Of a stretch of 64,000 nt of DNA, positions 14,615 through 23,801 are shown piece by piece (position 1 is the first letter of the stretch; each line of letters opens with the position of its first letter). Below the pieces are notes generated by a model. It made no database searches. It saw only the letters and a list, made by a program, of their open reading frames with translations, and was not told the DNA's origin. The stretch lies in NCBI GenBank assembly GCA_045588655.1, contig JAZNEP010000022.1, positions 1-64,000 on the forward strand, written 5' to 3'. Origin of the DNA: SVFI01 sp045588655. Its GTDB lineage: Bacteria; Bacillota; Clostridia; Lachnospirales; Lachnospiraceae. The translations under genes and the position numbers were made by a program.

Positions 14615-15886
14615 ATGAAAGTTTTGATCGTTGGAAGTGGTGGTAGAGAACATGCCATTGCAACAAGCGTTGCGAAAAGTCCAAAGGTAGATAAGATATA
14701 TTGCGCTCCGGGAAATGCAGGAATCGGGCAGATTGCAGAGTGTGTACCGATTGGAGCGATGGAGTTTGAAAAAATTGTTGTATTTGCAAAAGAGAAAGAG
14801 ATTGATCTTTGCGTGGTAGGAATGGACGATCCGCTCGTGGGTGGTCTTGTGGATGAGTTGGAAGCGGCCGGTATCCGTACGTTCGGACCGAGAAAGAATG
14901 CAGCGATTCTTGAGGGAAGTAAAGCATTTTCAAAGGATTTGATGAAAAAGTATGATATTCCAACAGCAGCTTATGAAACATTTGATGATCCGAAAGCTGC
15001 ACTCGCATACCTTGAGACGGCAGAGTATCCAATCGTATTAAAAGCAGACGGACTTGCACTTGGAAAAGGCGTGCTGATTTGTAATACAAAGGAAGAAGCC
15101 GTAGCAGGCGTAAAAGAGATTATGGAAGATAAAAAATTCGGAACTGCCGGAAATCGTATGGTGGTGGAAGAATTTATGACAGGACGTGAAGTTTCGGTTC
15201 TTTCTTTCGTGGATGGAAATACGATTCAGATTATGTCAAGTGCACAGGATCATAAGCGTGCAAAAGACGGGGATCAGGGACTAAACACCGGTGGTATGGG
15301 AACCTTTTCACCAAGCCCGTTCTACACACAGGAAGTGGACGAGTTCTGTAAAAAGTATATTTTCCAGAAAACAGTAGATGCGATGAAATCAGAAGGTAGA
15401 GAATTTAAGGGAGTTATTTTCTTTGGTCTGATGCTCACACCAAAGGGTCCGAAGGTACTTGAATACAACGCTCGTTTTGGTGATCCGGAAGCACAGGTTG
15501 TTCTTCCGCGTATGAAAAATGACATTATTGATGTTTTTGAGGCATGTATCGATGGAACATTGGATCAGATGAAAATTGAGTTTGAGGATAACGCTGCAGT
15601 TTGTGTGGTTCTTGCATCTGATGGCTATCCGGTTTCTTATGAAAAGGGATTCCCAATCGATGGACTGGATGCATTTGACGGAAAAGCGGACTATTATTGT
15701 TTCCATGCAGGTACCGCATGGAAGGATGGTAATATTGTGACAAACGGAGGTCGTGTTCTTGGTATTACCGCCAAAGGTGAGGATTTGAAGCAGGCGAGAT
15801 CGAAAGCGTATGAAGCGACAGAATGGGTTTCGTTTGACGGTAAATATATGAGAAAGGACATCGGCAAAGCGATCGATGAGGCGTAG
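14615..15886 (+). CDS. purD: Phosphoribosylamine-glycine ligase (GAR synthetase)
   Basis: 423 residues, the expected length. An ATP-grasp enzyme joining glycine to phosphoribosylamine. Motifs: N-terminal VLIVGSGGREHAIA, the ATP-grasp lysine region IVLKADGLALGKGV, EEFMTGREVSVLSF, SAQDHKRAKDGDQGLNTGGM, and EYNARFGDPEAQV with metal ligands. Last of the four pur genes in this cluster. The next gene begins 8 bases after the stop. Confidence 0.97.
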   Translation: MKVLIVGSGGREHAIATSVAKSPKVDKIYCAPGNAGIGQIAECVPIGAMEFEKIVVFAKEKEIDLCVVGMDDPLVGGLVDELEAAGIRTFGPRKNAAILEGSKAFSKDLMKKYDIPTAAYETFDDPKAALAYLETAEYPIVLKADGLALGKGVLICNTKEEAVAGVKEIMEDKKFGTAGNRMVVEEFMTGREVSVLSFVDGNTIQIMSSAQDHKRAKDGDQGLNTGGMGTFSPSPFYTQEVDEFCKKYIFQKTVDAMKSEGREFKGVIFFGLMLTPKGPKVLEYNARFGDPEAQVVLPRMKNDIIDVFEACIDGTLDQMKIEFEDNAAVCVVLASDGYPVSYEKGFPIDGLDAFDGKADYYCFHAGTAWKDGNIVTNGGRVLGITAKGEDLKQARSKAYEATEWVSFDGKYMRKDIGKAIDEA

Positions 15887-15894
15887 CTGAGCAT

Positions 15895-16449
15895 ATGGGA
15901 TTAAAGAAATCACCAACGGAGAAATTTGTACAATGGTTTATCACGATTGCAGTTATTGCGATAGCGGCTGTTTTAATAAAAAATTATATGACAGTCATAG
16001 ATGTGACCGGTTTGGCGAATGCTTCGAAAACAACAATTGAGAGTACGCTGAAAAAAACGCTGGTAGAGAATCCAAGAATGGTGAATAAAATATATCGCTA
16101 TACGGACGATGAGCTTACAGTGGAAGGCGGAACGGATGACGGAGTTGCTTTGTTGTATCTGAATAACGAAAGATGCGGATTTCATATAGATAACAGAAAG
16201 TATTCTATGTTTGGCATCAAGATGGGAATGTCAGAACTTGATGTAGACGACGAGCTTACTTATTCGTATGATCAAACGTATGTGGTACTTGACGATCTTT
16301 ATGATCAGGGGACATCCAGAGGAGTATTTTACTGTAATCAGGACAAAAATGATTGTCTTATTATAGTATATAATGATATGACAGGTAGAGTTTTGGCACT
16401 TACCTATTACAGTGATATGAAAAAAGTAACGGAAAATTTAAGTTTCTAA
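15895..16449 (+). CDS. Membrane-anchored hypothetical protein
   Basis: 184 residues: one N-terminal membrane segment (about 13-30, FITIAVIAIAAVLIKNY) followed by an exported domain of about 150 residues that looks mostly beta (YRYTDDELTVEGG, GVALLYLNNERCGF). No lipobox. Family not recognised. It starts 8 bases after purD, so it may be the last gene of that operon, and is followed by a terminator at 16487. Confidence 0.6.
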   Translation: MGLKKSPTEKFVQWFITIAVIAIAAVLIKNYMTVIDVTGLANASKTTIESTLKKTLVENPRMVNKIYRYTDDELTVEGGTDDGVALLYLNNERCGFHIDNRKYSMFGIKMGMSELDVDDELTYSYDQTYVVLDDLYDQGTSRGVFYCNQDKNDCLIIVYNDMTGRVLALTYYSDMKKVTENLSF

Positions 16450-16486
16450 ATACTGAGAACAACAGAGTATATAGTAAAAGAGAGAT

Positions 16487-16533
16487 AAGGCAGTTGCATG
16501 ACAGAACAATCATGTGATTGCTTTATTTTTTTG
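16487..16533 (+). terminator. Terminator after the purD operon
   Basis: AAGGCAGTTGCATGA pairs with TCATGTGATTGCTT across an 8-base loop, with some G-U pairs, followed by TATTTTTTT. Confidence 0.7.
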
Positions 16534-16605
16534 ATAAAAATTGTGGCAAAGCACAATATCTAGCTGAAAATCACGAAATATAGATGCGGATACACTATAT
16601 TTGGG

Positions 16606-16634
16606 TTGACGTGACAAGAGGCAGATAGTATGAT
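16606..16634 (+). promoter_or_regulatory. Promoter of the cell-wall gene pair
   Basis: TTGACG (16606-16611), 17-bp spacer, TATGAT (16629-16634). It lies about 75 bases before the start codon at 16709. Confidence 0.6.
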
Positions 16635-16708
16635 GAATATGGATTATTTTCTTCTAAAATGGGAGAAATTTGGGATGACGAGAAAGAGAAAGAAGATAGG
16701 ATATACCA

Positions 16709-18955
16709 ATGAATAGATATAGAATCAAAAAGTGTGTGTTAACAGCGATATTTGTTTTGTGCATTTCAATTATGATTGGGGTGACAGATGCAAATGCGCA
16801 AACCGGAACCGGAGTGATTCAAGGGACAAATATAAATGTAAGAAGTGACGCCGGAACAGAAGCTTCGAAAGTGACATCATTAAGTCAAGGGGATGCAGTA
16901 ATTGTAACAGGTAGTAAAAAAGATACCGCTGGGAATGTATGGTATGCCGTGACGTTTAATAAGAACGGGAAAGAGTACAAAGGATACATAATATCAAATT
17001 ATGTCAACTACAAAGAATCGCCGGTTTCTTCCGATTCACAGACAAAGAATGAGAGTTCTTCGACTGGTGGGAATGTGTCTGCTAAACAAGAAAAAAATAC
17101 TTCCTCCGGGAAATGGAAAGGGAAAATAAATGCCGCAAATGTAAATGTGAGACAGGCAGCTGTGACGGGAAATGTGGTTGGAAAAGTATCTACAGGAACA
17201 GCCGTGACGGTCAGCAAATCAAAGACCGGTCCGGATGGAAAGACATGGTATTATATTTCATATAAAGAAAATGGTAGTACGAAAAAAGGCTGGATTCGAC
17301 ATGATTTTGTGAACAAAGATGCTGTTTTAGACGCTTCGGATAGCACAGGAAAAGAACAGATGAGCACAGTAGAAGGTGAAACGACAGTCATTGATGTCAG
17401 CGGATTCATCAAAGAGGAACAAAAAAATACAACATCAAAAACGAAGGAAAATAAGAAAAAAGAGAAAACCGGCAACATCAAGGGGGACTACGTTCGTATT
17501 CGCAAGAAGCCTGTGACAGGCGCAGTAATCTGTCAGCTTATGTCAGGAGCGGAGCTTGTAGTTGAGTCAGAAAAAGAGGGTTCTGACGGAATGAAATGGT
17601 ATAAAGTTTCTTTTACCTATAATGGTGCAAAGAAAACAGGATTTGTTCGTAGTGATTTTGTGGTTGTAAAGGAGATAGCGGAATCAGAGAAAGAACAGGA
17701 AAACGTAGAGACAAGTGCGGACTTTGAAGAAGAATTAAAAAAACAAGGGTTTCCGGATTCGTATAAAGATGCACTGAGAAGTTTACATAACTCGCATCCT
17801 GAATGGGAGTTCCGGGCGGTCGCAACAGGGCTTGAGTGGAATGATGTGATTGTTGCAGAATCCAAAGTAGGAACCAATCTTGTATCGAAAAATGCGATTA
17901 CCTCATGGAAATCGACAGAAAAAGCAGCATATAATTGGAAGACAGATACGTGGTATACCTTTGACGGTGGTGCGTGGGTTTCCGCGTCAAAAGAGATTAT
18001 CAGCTATTACATGGACCCAAGAAATTTCTTGACAGAAACAGCCATTTTTCAGTTTGAGTCGTTAGAGTATGAGGAATACCAAAATAAAGAAGGCGTACAA
18101 AGACTTTTGGCCGGATCATTTATGAAGGGGAATTATAAAGAGCCGGATGGCACAAAGCGAAACTATGCAGAAACGTTTGTGGAAATAGGAAAACAAGTGG
18201 GGGTCAGCCCGTATCATCTGGCAGCCAGATGCTATCAGGAACAGGGAAAAGGAACAAGTGGAAGTGTTTCCGGTAAAGTGGAAGGATTTGAAAACATTTT
18301 CAACTATTACAATATCGGTGCGTATGCGTCCGGAAATAATTCACCGGTGGTGCAGGGACTGCGTTATGCAGCTAATCAATCCATAAATCCGGAAAGTAAT
18401 TATGACAGGCCTTGGAACACGCGTTATAAATCACTTCTTGGCGGATCCAAATATGTAGCTGAGAAATATGTGAAAGTAAAGCAAAATACGTTGTATTTCC
18501 AAAAGTTTAATGTGGTCAATAAAACCAATGGTATCTATCGTCATCAATATATGACCAATCTCCAAGCAGCGGAAAGTGAAGCGATGAAGATGAGTAAGGC
18601 ATATACACAGACAGATACAAAGCTTGTGTTTTATATACCGGTATACAAAAATATGCCAAAGAAAGCCTGTGTAAAACCGGAAAGTAATGCAAATCCAAAT
18701 AACTATCTGGCGACCCTGGAGGTGGAAGGGCAGAAGCTGACACCGGTATTTGATCCAACGATAGAAAGTTATGATTTGACAGTGGAGAAAAAAGTGAAAA
18801 AAGTGCAGATAAATGCGACTGCAGTTGTTGGGACGTCTACTGTGACAGGAACCGGAAAAGTGGCGCTTGAGCGGGGTGAAAATGTGGTAAAAATCACATG
18901 TAAGGCGCAATCCGGAGCGGAGAGAGTATATACGATTCATATTATAAGAAAATAG
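16709..18955 (+). CDS. Secreted SH3-repeat N-acetylglucosaminidase-type cell-wall hydrolase
   Basis: 748 residues. Signal peptide at 1-30 (VLTAIFVLCISIMIGVTDANA). Three bacterial SH3 domains follow at about 37-100, 140-200 and 255-320, each with the VNVR/VRIR start and a Gly-Trp/Gly-Phe end. A glucosaminidase domain (about 390-640) has the EQGKGTSGSV region typical of the LytG/LytD-like family, expected to cut GlcNAc-MurNAc bonds in peptidoglycan. The C-terminus (about 665-748) is a cadherin-like beta-sandwich. It is likely exported and wall-bound through SH3 domains. The next gene follows after 16 bases and shares the cadherin-like fold. Confidence 0.85.
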   Translation: MNRYRIKKCVLTAIFVLCISIMIGVTDANAQTGTGVIQGTNINVRSDAGTEASKVTSLSQGDAVIVTGSKKDTAGNVWYAVTFNKNGKEYKGYIISNYVNYKESPVSSDSQTKNESSSTGGNVSAKQEKNTSSGKWKGKINAANVNVRQAAVTGNVVGKVSTGTAVTVSKSKTGPDGKTWYYISYKENGSTKKGWIRHDFVNKDAVLDASDSTGKEQMSTVEGETTVIDVSGFIKEEQKNTTSKTKENKKKEKTGNIKGDYVRIRKKPVTGAVICQLMSGAELVVESEKEGSDGMKWYKVSFTYNGAKKTGFVRSDFVVVKEIAESEKEQENVETSADFEEELKKQGFPDSYKDALRSLHNSHPEWEFRAVATGLEWNDVIVAESKVGTNLVSKNAITSWKSTEKAAYNWKTDTWYTFDGGAWVSASKEIISYYMDPRNFLTETAIFQFESLEYEEYQNKEGVQRLLAGSFMKGNYKEPDGTKRNYAETFVEIGKQVGVSPYHLAARCYQEQGKGTSGSVSGKVEGFENIFNYYNIGAYASGNNSPVVQGLRYAANQSINPESNYDRPWNTRYKSLLGGSKYVAEKYVKVKQNTLYFQKFNVVNKTNGIYRHQYMTNLQAAESEAMKMSKAYTQTDTKLVFYIPVYKNMPKKACVKPESNANPNNYLATLEVEGQKLTPVFDPTIESYDLTVEKKVKKVQINATAVVGTSTVTGTGKVALERGENVVKITCKAQSGAERVYTIHIIRK

Positions 18956-18971
18956 AGAAGGGAAAAGAAAA

Positions 18972-20819
18972 ATGAAAAGGAAATTGGGGCAACAAATAGC
19001 AAAACTAATGGGGTATTTCTTCGCTGTCGCATGTATCGGGTTAGGAATGCAGATGACGGTGTCGGCGGCGGGAACTGTATCAGTAACTGCCGACAAAAGC
19101 AGTATGGCTATGTCAGAAAACGTGACAGTTACCGTACAGACATCTGATCCGGAGGATGCAGCTACAGCACCACAGGTGTCTGTGACGTATGATTCGGACA
19201 TCCTCACATTCGTTGATTGTGATGTAGAATATGGCGGCGGAGGCGGTGGTCTGATTACATTCACTGGTCAATCTGCCAAGATTACATTTACAGCTGCAAA
19301 AACCGGAAATGTAACGATAAATGCGGAGGCAATTATTGATGAAGATGGTAATAACCCGGCAATGGGAGCAGCACTCATTTCCATTGGGGGAGCGACGCAG
19401 GGCAATCTTTCATCCGATGCTACGCTTCGAGCATTAGCTATGAATCCGGGAAAGATGGAACCGGATTTTTCACCGGAAGTGACAGAATATAAGATTGTGA
19501 TTGATCATTCTGTTACGGATATTACGGTAAGTGGAGGCGTGACGGATGAAAAGGCTCAGATTACGGCGGCGAGCGGATTCAAAAATTTAAAAAGCGGAAC
19601 GAATCAGGCTGTCATTACGGTGACAGCGGAAGATGGTTCTACACTGACTTATCATTTTACGATTGTAAGAGAAGAAGCGGAAACAGCAGAATCTGAGACA
19701 GAGGAGGAGATGCAGGAGACAAGCGAAGAAGCGATCAAACCGGGAGACGGCTTGACGATTACGGTAGATCAGATGACCTATACACTTCAGACAACTGTTC
19801 CGGATTCACTGCTTCCACAGGGATGCGTGAAAACAGACACCACGTTTAACGGACAGTCGTTGGAGGCGGCATTGTTTGAAAAGGGCAAACTGCTTCTTTT
19901 GTATGCAGTTTCAACAGATAGTAATGAAGGCGAGTTTTTTATTTACAACGAGAAGAGTAGTCAATTACAGTTTTTTGTACAGCTTCGCAGTATGGAAAAT
20001 CGATTTATCATACCGATTGAGCCAACAGAGTCTATCCCTTCGGAATTTAAAGAGAAGAAGATGCAGTGGAATAATTCGTATCTTCCGGCCTATGTGCTTG
20101 GAGATTCTTCGGTAAAGAACGCGAGTGATTTTTACCTGCTGTATGCCATCAATAATGAGGGAGAAGAAGGGTTCTATCTCTACGACACAATGGAAGGGAC
20201 CTATCAGCGTTTCCTGAATTATTCAAAAGCAAAAGCAGTAAGGACAAGCGAAATGGGAGATAATACAAGTTTGCTTGTGATTGTAGGTTTGATTATTCTT
20301 CTCATTGGTGGAGTGATTTTGATTGTCAATCTAATGATAAGAAATAAAGAATTGGCGGCGGATATACAAGAAGAAGTAGCAGCACCGAGAAGAAAAAAAG
20401 CGGTAAAGAGTGCGAAAAAAAGACCGTCGGTAAAAGCAAAAGAAGCCAAAGCAACAGTGAAAAAAGAAGTACCAAAAAAAGAAGTGATCAAAAAAGAAGT
20501 GGTACAGCCAGAGGATGAGGAACTGGATGTTTTAGAGGCAATTTTGCAAAAGAAGGAAGAACCACCAAAGGTAGTACAGCCGAAACCGGCAGTGAAAAAG
20601 ACGGTGCTCCCGCAGATGGAAGAAAAGAAAGTTGCAGGAACGGTAGGTATTACCGGAAATATCCCTGTTACCAATGTACAGACACCAAAGACAGAGAGAA
20701 GATCTCAGGTGCCGATTTATACATTGGAAAGACAACCGGTTCAGCTTACGAGAGAAGCGCCACCGGATCAGTTGGATGATGATTTTGAATTTGAGTTTAT
20801 AAATATTGATAATGAGTAA
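18972..20819 (+). CDS. Membrane-anchored surface protein with cohesin-like and cadherin-like domains
   Basis: 615 residues. Signal peptide at 1-34 (ending VSAAG). A cohesin-like beta domain (about 35-140, with VSVTADKSSMAMSENVTV and a GGGGGG loop), a cadherin-like beta-sandwich (about 145-235), an acidic linker, then a second extracellular domain (about 255-430). A membrane segment lies at about 437-459 (LLVIVGLIILLIGGVILIV), followed by a 155-residue cytoplasmic tail rich in Lys/Glu/Pro with KKEV repeats. It probably pairs with the hydrolase upstream as a cell-surface unit; binding partners are unknown. Distinct from cellulosome cohesins in that it is anchored and single-copy. Confidence 0.75.
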   Translation: MKRKLGQQIAKLMGYFFAVACIGLGMQMTVSAAGTVSVTADKSSMAMSENVTVTVQTSDPEDAATAPQVSVTYDSDILTFVDCDVEYGGGGGGLITFTGQSAKITFTAAKTGNVTINAEAIIDEDGNNPAMGAALISIGGATQGNLSSDATLRALAMNPGKMEPDFSPEVTEYKIVIDHSVTDITVSGGVTDEKAQITAASGFKNLKSGTNQAVITVTAEDGSTLTYHFTIVREEAETAESETEEEMQETSEEAIKPGDGLTITVDQMTYTLQTTVPDSLLPQGCVKTDTTFNGQSLEAALFEKGKLLLLYAVSTDSNEGEFFIYNEKSSQLQFFVQLRSMENRFIIPIEPTESIPSEFKEKKMQWNNSYLPAYVLGDSSVKNASDFYLLYAINNEGEEGFYLYDTMEGTYQRFLNYSKAKAVRTSEMGDNTSLLVIVGLIILLIGGVILIVNLMIRNKELAADIQEEVAAPRRKKAVKSAKKRPSVKAKEAKATVKKEVPKKEVIKKEVVQPEDEELDVLEAILQKKEEPPKVVQPKPAVKKTVLPQMEEKKVAGTVGITGNIPVTNVQTPKTERRSQVPIYTLERQPVQLTREAPPDQLDDDFEFEFINIDNE

Positions 20820-20869
20820 TACTTTATTTAAAGAATAGAAATGACTGGTGAACTATGGAGGATGCTTAT

Positions 20870-23314
20870 ATGGAATATACCGATAAGGCTAAATCAGCGC
20901 TCGCACTTGCAGCAAAAGCGTCGCGCGCACTCGGACAGAATTATATCGGGACAGAGCATATTCTGCTTGGACTTATGCGCCAGCAGACAGGAATAGCGGC
21001 AAAAGTGTTATTGGCCGGCGGAGTGTCAGAGGATGGTGTTTTGGATTTGATTCGTGAATTGATTGCACCACCGAATTATTTAGACGTAAAGGAAAGAGAA
21101 GGGTACTCTCCAAAAGCAAAAACAATTTTAGAGTTGGCAGAGCAACAGGCAAAACGTTTTGGAAATGAAAAAATAGGAACAGAGCACTTATTACTCGCGC
21201 TGATACAGGAAAAAAACAATGTAGCTGTTCGAATTATTACAACGCTTGCGGTAAATCCGCAAAAATTATATGTAGATACGCTTGTGGCAATGGGAGAAGA
21301 CGGAAGTCTGCATAAAGAGGATCTTGCACCGAAAAAAAACGGTGGTACAAAAGTGTTGGATCAGTATAGTCGAGATATGACGCAGATGGCGAAAGATGGG
21401 AAATTGGACCCTGTGATTGGTAGGGAAAAAGAGATTCTTCGTCTGGTTCAGATTCTAAGCAGACGTACAAAGAACAATCCTTGTCTGATCGGTGAGCCGG
21501 GTGTGGGTAAAACCGCAATTGTGGAAGGTCTGGCGCAAAAGATTATTTCCGGAGATGTTCCGGAGACGGTTCAGAAAAAACGAGTTGTAACACTGGATTT
21601 GTCGGGCATGGTGGCCGGTAGCAAATATCGTGGAGAGTTTGAAGAGAGAATAAAAAAAGTAATCAAAGAAGTGACCTCAGACGGAAATATCATTTTATTT
21701 CTGGATGAAATTCATACCATCATCGGAGCAGGTGGAGCAGAGGGCGCAATTGATGCATCCAATATTTTGAAACCTTCCCTGGCCCGTGGTGAGATTCAAT
21801 TGATTGGTGCGACGACCATTGATGAATATCGAAAACACATTGAAAAAGACCCGGCACTGGAGAGGCGTTTTCAGCCGATTATGGTGGAAGAACCTGGAGT
21901 GTCAGAGGCAGTGCGCATTGTGGAGGGAGTTCGCCACAAATACGAAGAACATCATCATGTTACGATTTCCAGCGAGGCGGTCAGTGCAGCAGTAAAATTG
22001 TCTGCACGTTACATTAACGACAGAAATTTGCCGGATAAGGCAATTGACTTGATAGATGAAGCAGCGGCTGCTCTGCGATTAACGGGACTAAAAGTGCCGG
22101 AGAAATGTATTGATCTGGAAAAGGAAATGCAACAGATGGATGTCCAGATAGAACGCTCCCTGAAATTTGAGGAATTTGCACAAGCACGTGAGCAGAGATC
22201 GAAACGTCAGGCGCTGGAAAAGAAATATCAGAGTGCATTAAAACAGTATGAGAAGAGATTGCAGGATAGAAATCTCGTAGTAACCGAAGAGGATATTGCG
22301 ACAGTTGTCTCACAATGGGCAAAAGTACCTGTGAAAAAGCTGGAAGAAAAAGAAAGTGAACGTCTGTTGAAATTAGAGTCGATTTTGCACAAGCGTGTTG
22401 TGGGTCAAAAGGAGGCAGTCAGTGCTGTTTCGCGCGCGATGCGGCGTGGCCGTGTCGGACTCTCTGACCCTAATAGACCGATTGGATCGTTTCTGTTTTT
22501 AGGACCGACCGGTGTTGGAAAAACAGAGCTTTCAAAGGCATTGGCAGAAGCAATGTTTGGGTCACAGAATGATTTGATTCGTGTGGATATGTCGGAATAC
22601 ATGGAATCGCATTCGGTTGCGAAAATGATAGGGTCGCCACCAGGGTATGTAGGACATGATGATGGTGGACAGCTAAGTGAAAAAGTTAGAAGAAATCCCT
22701 ACAGCGTAGTTTTATTTGATGAGATTGAAAAGGCGCATCCGGATGTGTTTAATATTCTTTTGCAAGTGCTTGATGATGGGCATATTACAGATGCGAAAGG
22801 GCGGAAAGTCAGTTTTAAAAATACTGTGATTATTATGACATCCAATGCAGGCGCTTCTCGAATTGTAGATCCTAAGAATCTTGGATTTGCAGTAACAACA
22901 ACTGCGGAGCAGGATTATGCTAAGATGAAGGATGGTGTGATGGAGGAAGTAAAACGGCTGTTTAAACCGGAGTTTATTAACCGTATTGATGAGATTATGG
23001 TATTCCATGCGCTCACCGAAAAAGAGCTGAGAGAAATCGTATCACTGTTATCGGCAGATTTGGTGAAACGATGTAAAGAGCAGATGGGAATGAAGTTGAC
23101 TATAAGTGCAACGCTCAAGGATCATCTTGTGAAAAAATATTGTGATATCAAAATGGGAGCAAGACCGTTAAAGCGTGCGATGCAGTCTGCAGTCGAGGAT
23201 GTTTTGGCAGAAGAAATATTAGAAGGAAAGATTGGTGCCGGAGATCAGGTGACAGCGACTGTGACAAAAGACAAAGTCGTATTTAGAGTCAAAAATACTG
23301 GAATTATGGATTGA
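20870..23314 (+). CDS. clpC: ATP-dependent Clp protease ATPase subunit ClpC
   Basis: 814 residues. Two Clp-N repeats (about 1-145), first AAA+ domain with Walker A GEPGVGKTA and Walker B IILFLDEIH, a middle coiled region (about 405-450, the UVR/M-domain position), second AAA+ domain with GPTGVGKTE and VVLFDEIEKAHPD, and a C-terminal D2-small domain. It unfolds proteins for ClpP and acts in heat-shock quality control. ATG 20870 is chosen because GGAGG lies 8 bases upstream; the ATG at 20855 overlaps that site. The ctsR-mcsA-mcsB genes that often precede clpC are absent. Confidence 0.97.
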   Translation: MEYTDKAKSALALAAKASRALGQNYIGTEHILLGLMRQQTGIAAKVLLAGGVSEDGVLDLIRELIAPPNYLDVKEREGYSPKAKTILELAEQQAKRFGNEKIGTEHLLLALIQEKNNVAVRIITTLAVNPQKLYVDTLVAMGEDGSLHKEDLAPKKNGGTKVLDQYSRDMTQMAKDGKLDPVIGREKEILRLVQILSRRTKNNPCLIGEPGVGKTAIVEGLAQKIISGDVPETVQKKRVVTLDLSGMVAGSKYRGEFEERIKKVIKEVTSDGNIILFLDEIHTIIGAGGAEGAIDASNILKPSLARGEIQLIGATTIDEYRKHIEKDPALERRFQPIMVEEPGVSEAVRIVEGVRHKYEEHHHVTISSEAVSAAVKLSARYINDRNLPDKAIDLIDEAAAALRLTGLKVPEKCIDLEKEMQQMDVQIERSLKFEEFAQAREQRSKRQALEKKYQSALKQYEKRLQDRNLVVTEEDIATVVSQWAKVPVKKLEEKESERLLKLESILHKRVVGQKEAVSAVSRAMRRGRVGLSDPNRPIGSFLFLGPTGVGKTELSKALAEAMFGSQNDLIRVDMSEYMESHSVAKMIGSPPGYVGHDDGGQLSEKVRRNPYSVVLFDEIEKAHPDVFNILLQVLDDGHITDAKGRKVSFKNTVIIMTSNAGASRIVDPKNLGFAVTTTAEQDYAKMKDGVMEEVKRLFKPEFINRIDEIMVFHALTEKELREIVSLLSADLVKRCKEQMGMKLTISATLKDHLVKKYCDIKMGARPLKRAMQSAVEDVLAEEILEGKIGAGDQVTATVTKDKVVFRVKNTGIMD

Positions 23315-23385
23315 AATATATTATAATTTAACTACGAAACAAGGAGGCGGGCAGAAGCTTTTTGCCTGAGTAGGAGGACAAAAGA
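23315..23385 (+). promoter_or_regulatory. Intergenic hairpin between clpC and the next gene
   Basis: GGGCAGAAGCTTTTTGCCTG (about 23350-23369) folds as a near-perfect stem around AAGCTT, just upstream of the ribosome site TAGGAGGAC of the gene at 23386. Confidence 0.35.
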
Positions 23386-23799
23386 ATGGCAGTTGTAGAA
23401 CAGTTACTTCGCAGTGAAGCAGACGGAACAATCAGTTTTGGAAATCATTTGCTTGCCCATAAGGCAAAATTGGAAGATTACGAACATGGCGGGGATATTT
23501 ATAAAGTAAAAACATTCGCTACGATGACCAAACTTGAGAAAAATGGTATGTTTTTATATGAATCTGTACCGGGTACAAGTGTCAATGCGTTTCAGGAAAT
23601 GGGTAATGGAATGACGTTCCTTGTGGAAGGGTCAGGAGATGCTCAAATTACATTGGGGCTTAGTGATGATACGGAATATGAAGTTATGGTTTCAGGAAAT
23701 AGTGTTGGTAAAATGAAAACAGGACTTGGTGGAAAACTCAGCATCAGCGTGGAGCTGGATGGCATGGGAGAAGTAGAAGTAAAGGTGGTAGAAGCGTAA
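23386..23799 (+). CDS. Small conserved protein between clpC and radA
   Basis: 137 residues, predicted soluble and rich in beta strands (VMVSGNSVGKMKTGLGGKLS then SVELDGMGEVEVKVV). Ribosome site TAGGAGGACAAAAG before the ATG. Its place between clpC and radA recurs in related Clostridia as far as I recall, where it is sometimes labelled endosialidase; I see no catalytic motif supporting that label. radA begins 2 bases after its stop, so the two are co-transcribed. Function unknown. Confidence 0.7.
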   Translation: MAVVEQLLRSEADGTISFGNHLLAHKAKLEDYEHGGDIYKVKTFATMTKLEKNGMFLYESVPGTSVNAFQEMGNGMTFLVEGSGDAQITLGLSDDTEYEVMVSGNSVGKMKTGLGGKLSISVELDGMGEVEVKVVEA

Positions 23800-23801
23800 G
23801 C

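Noticed and set aside
18431..19264. 277-residue minus-strand frame
   Set aside because: It lies opposite the cell-wall hydrolase and surface-protein genes, spans their junction and lacks a ribosome site.
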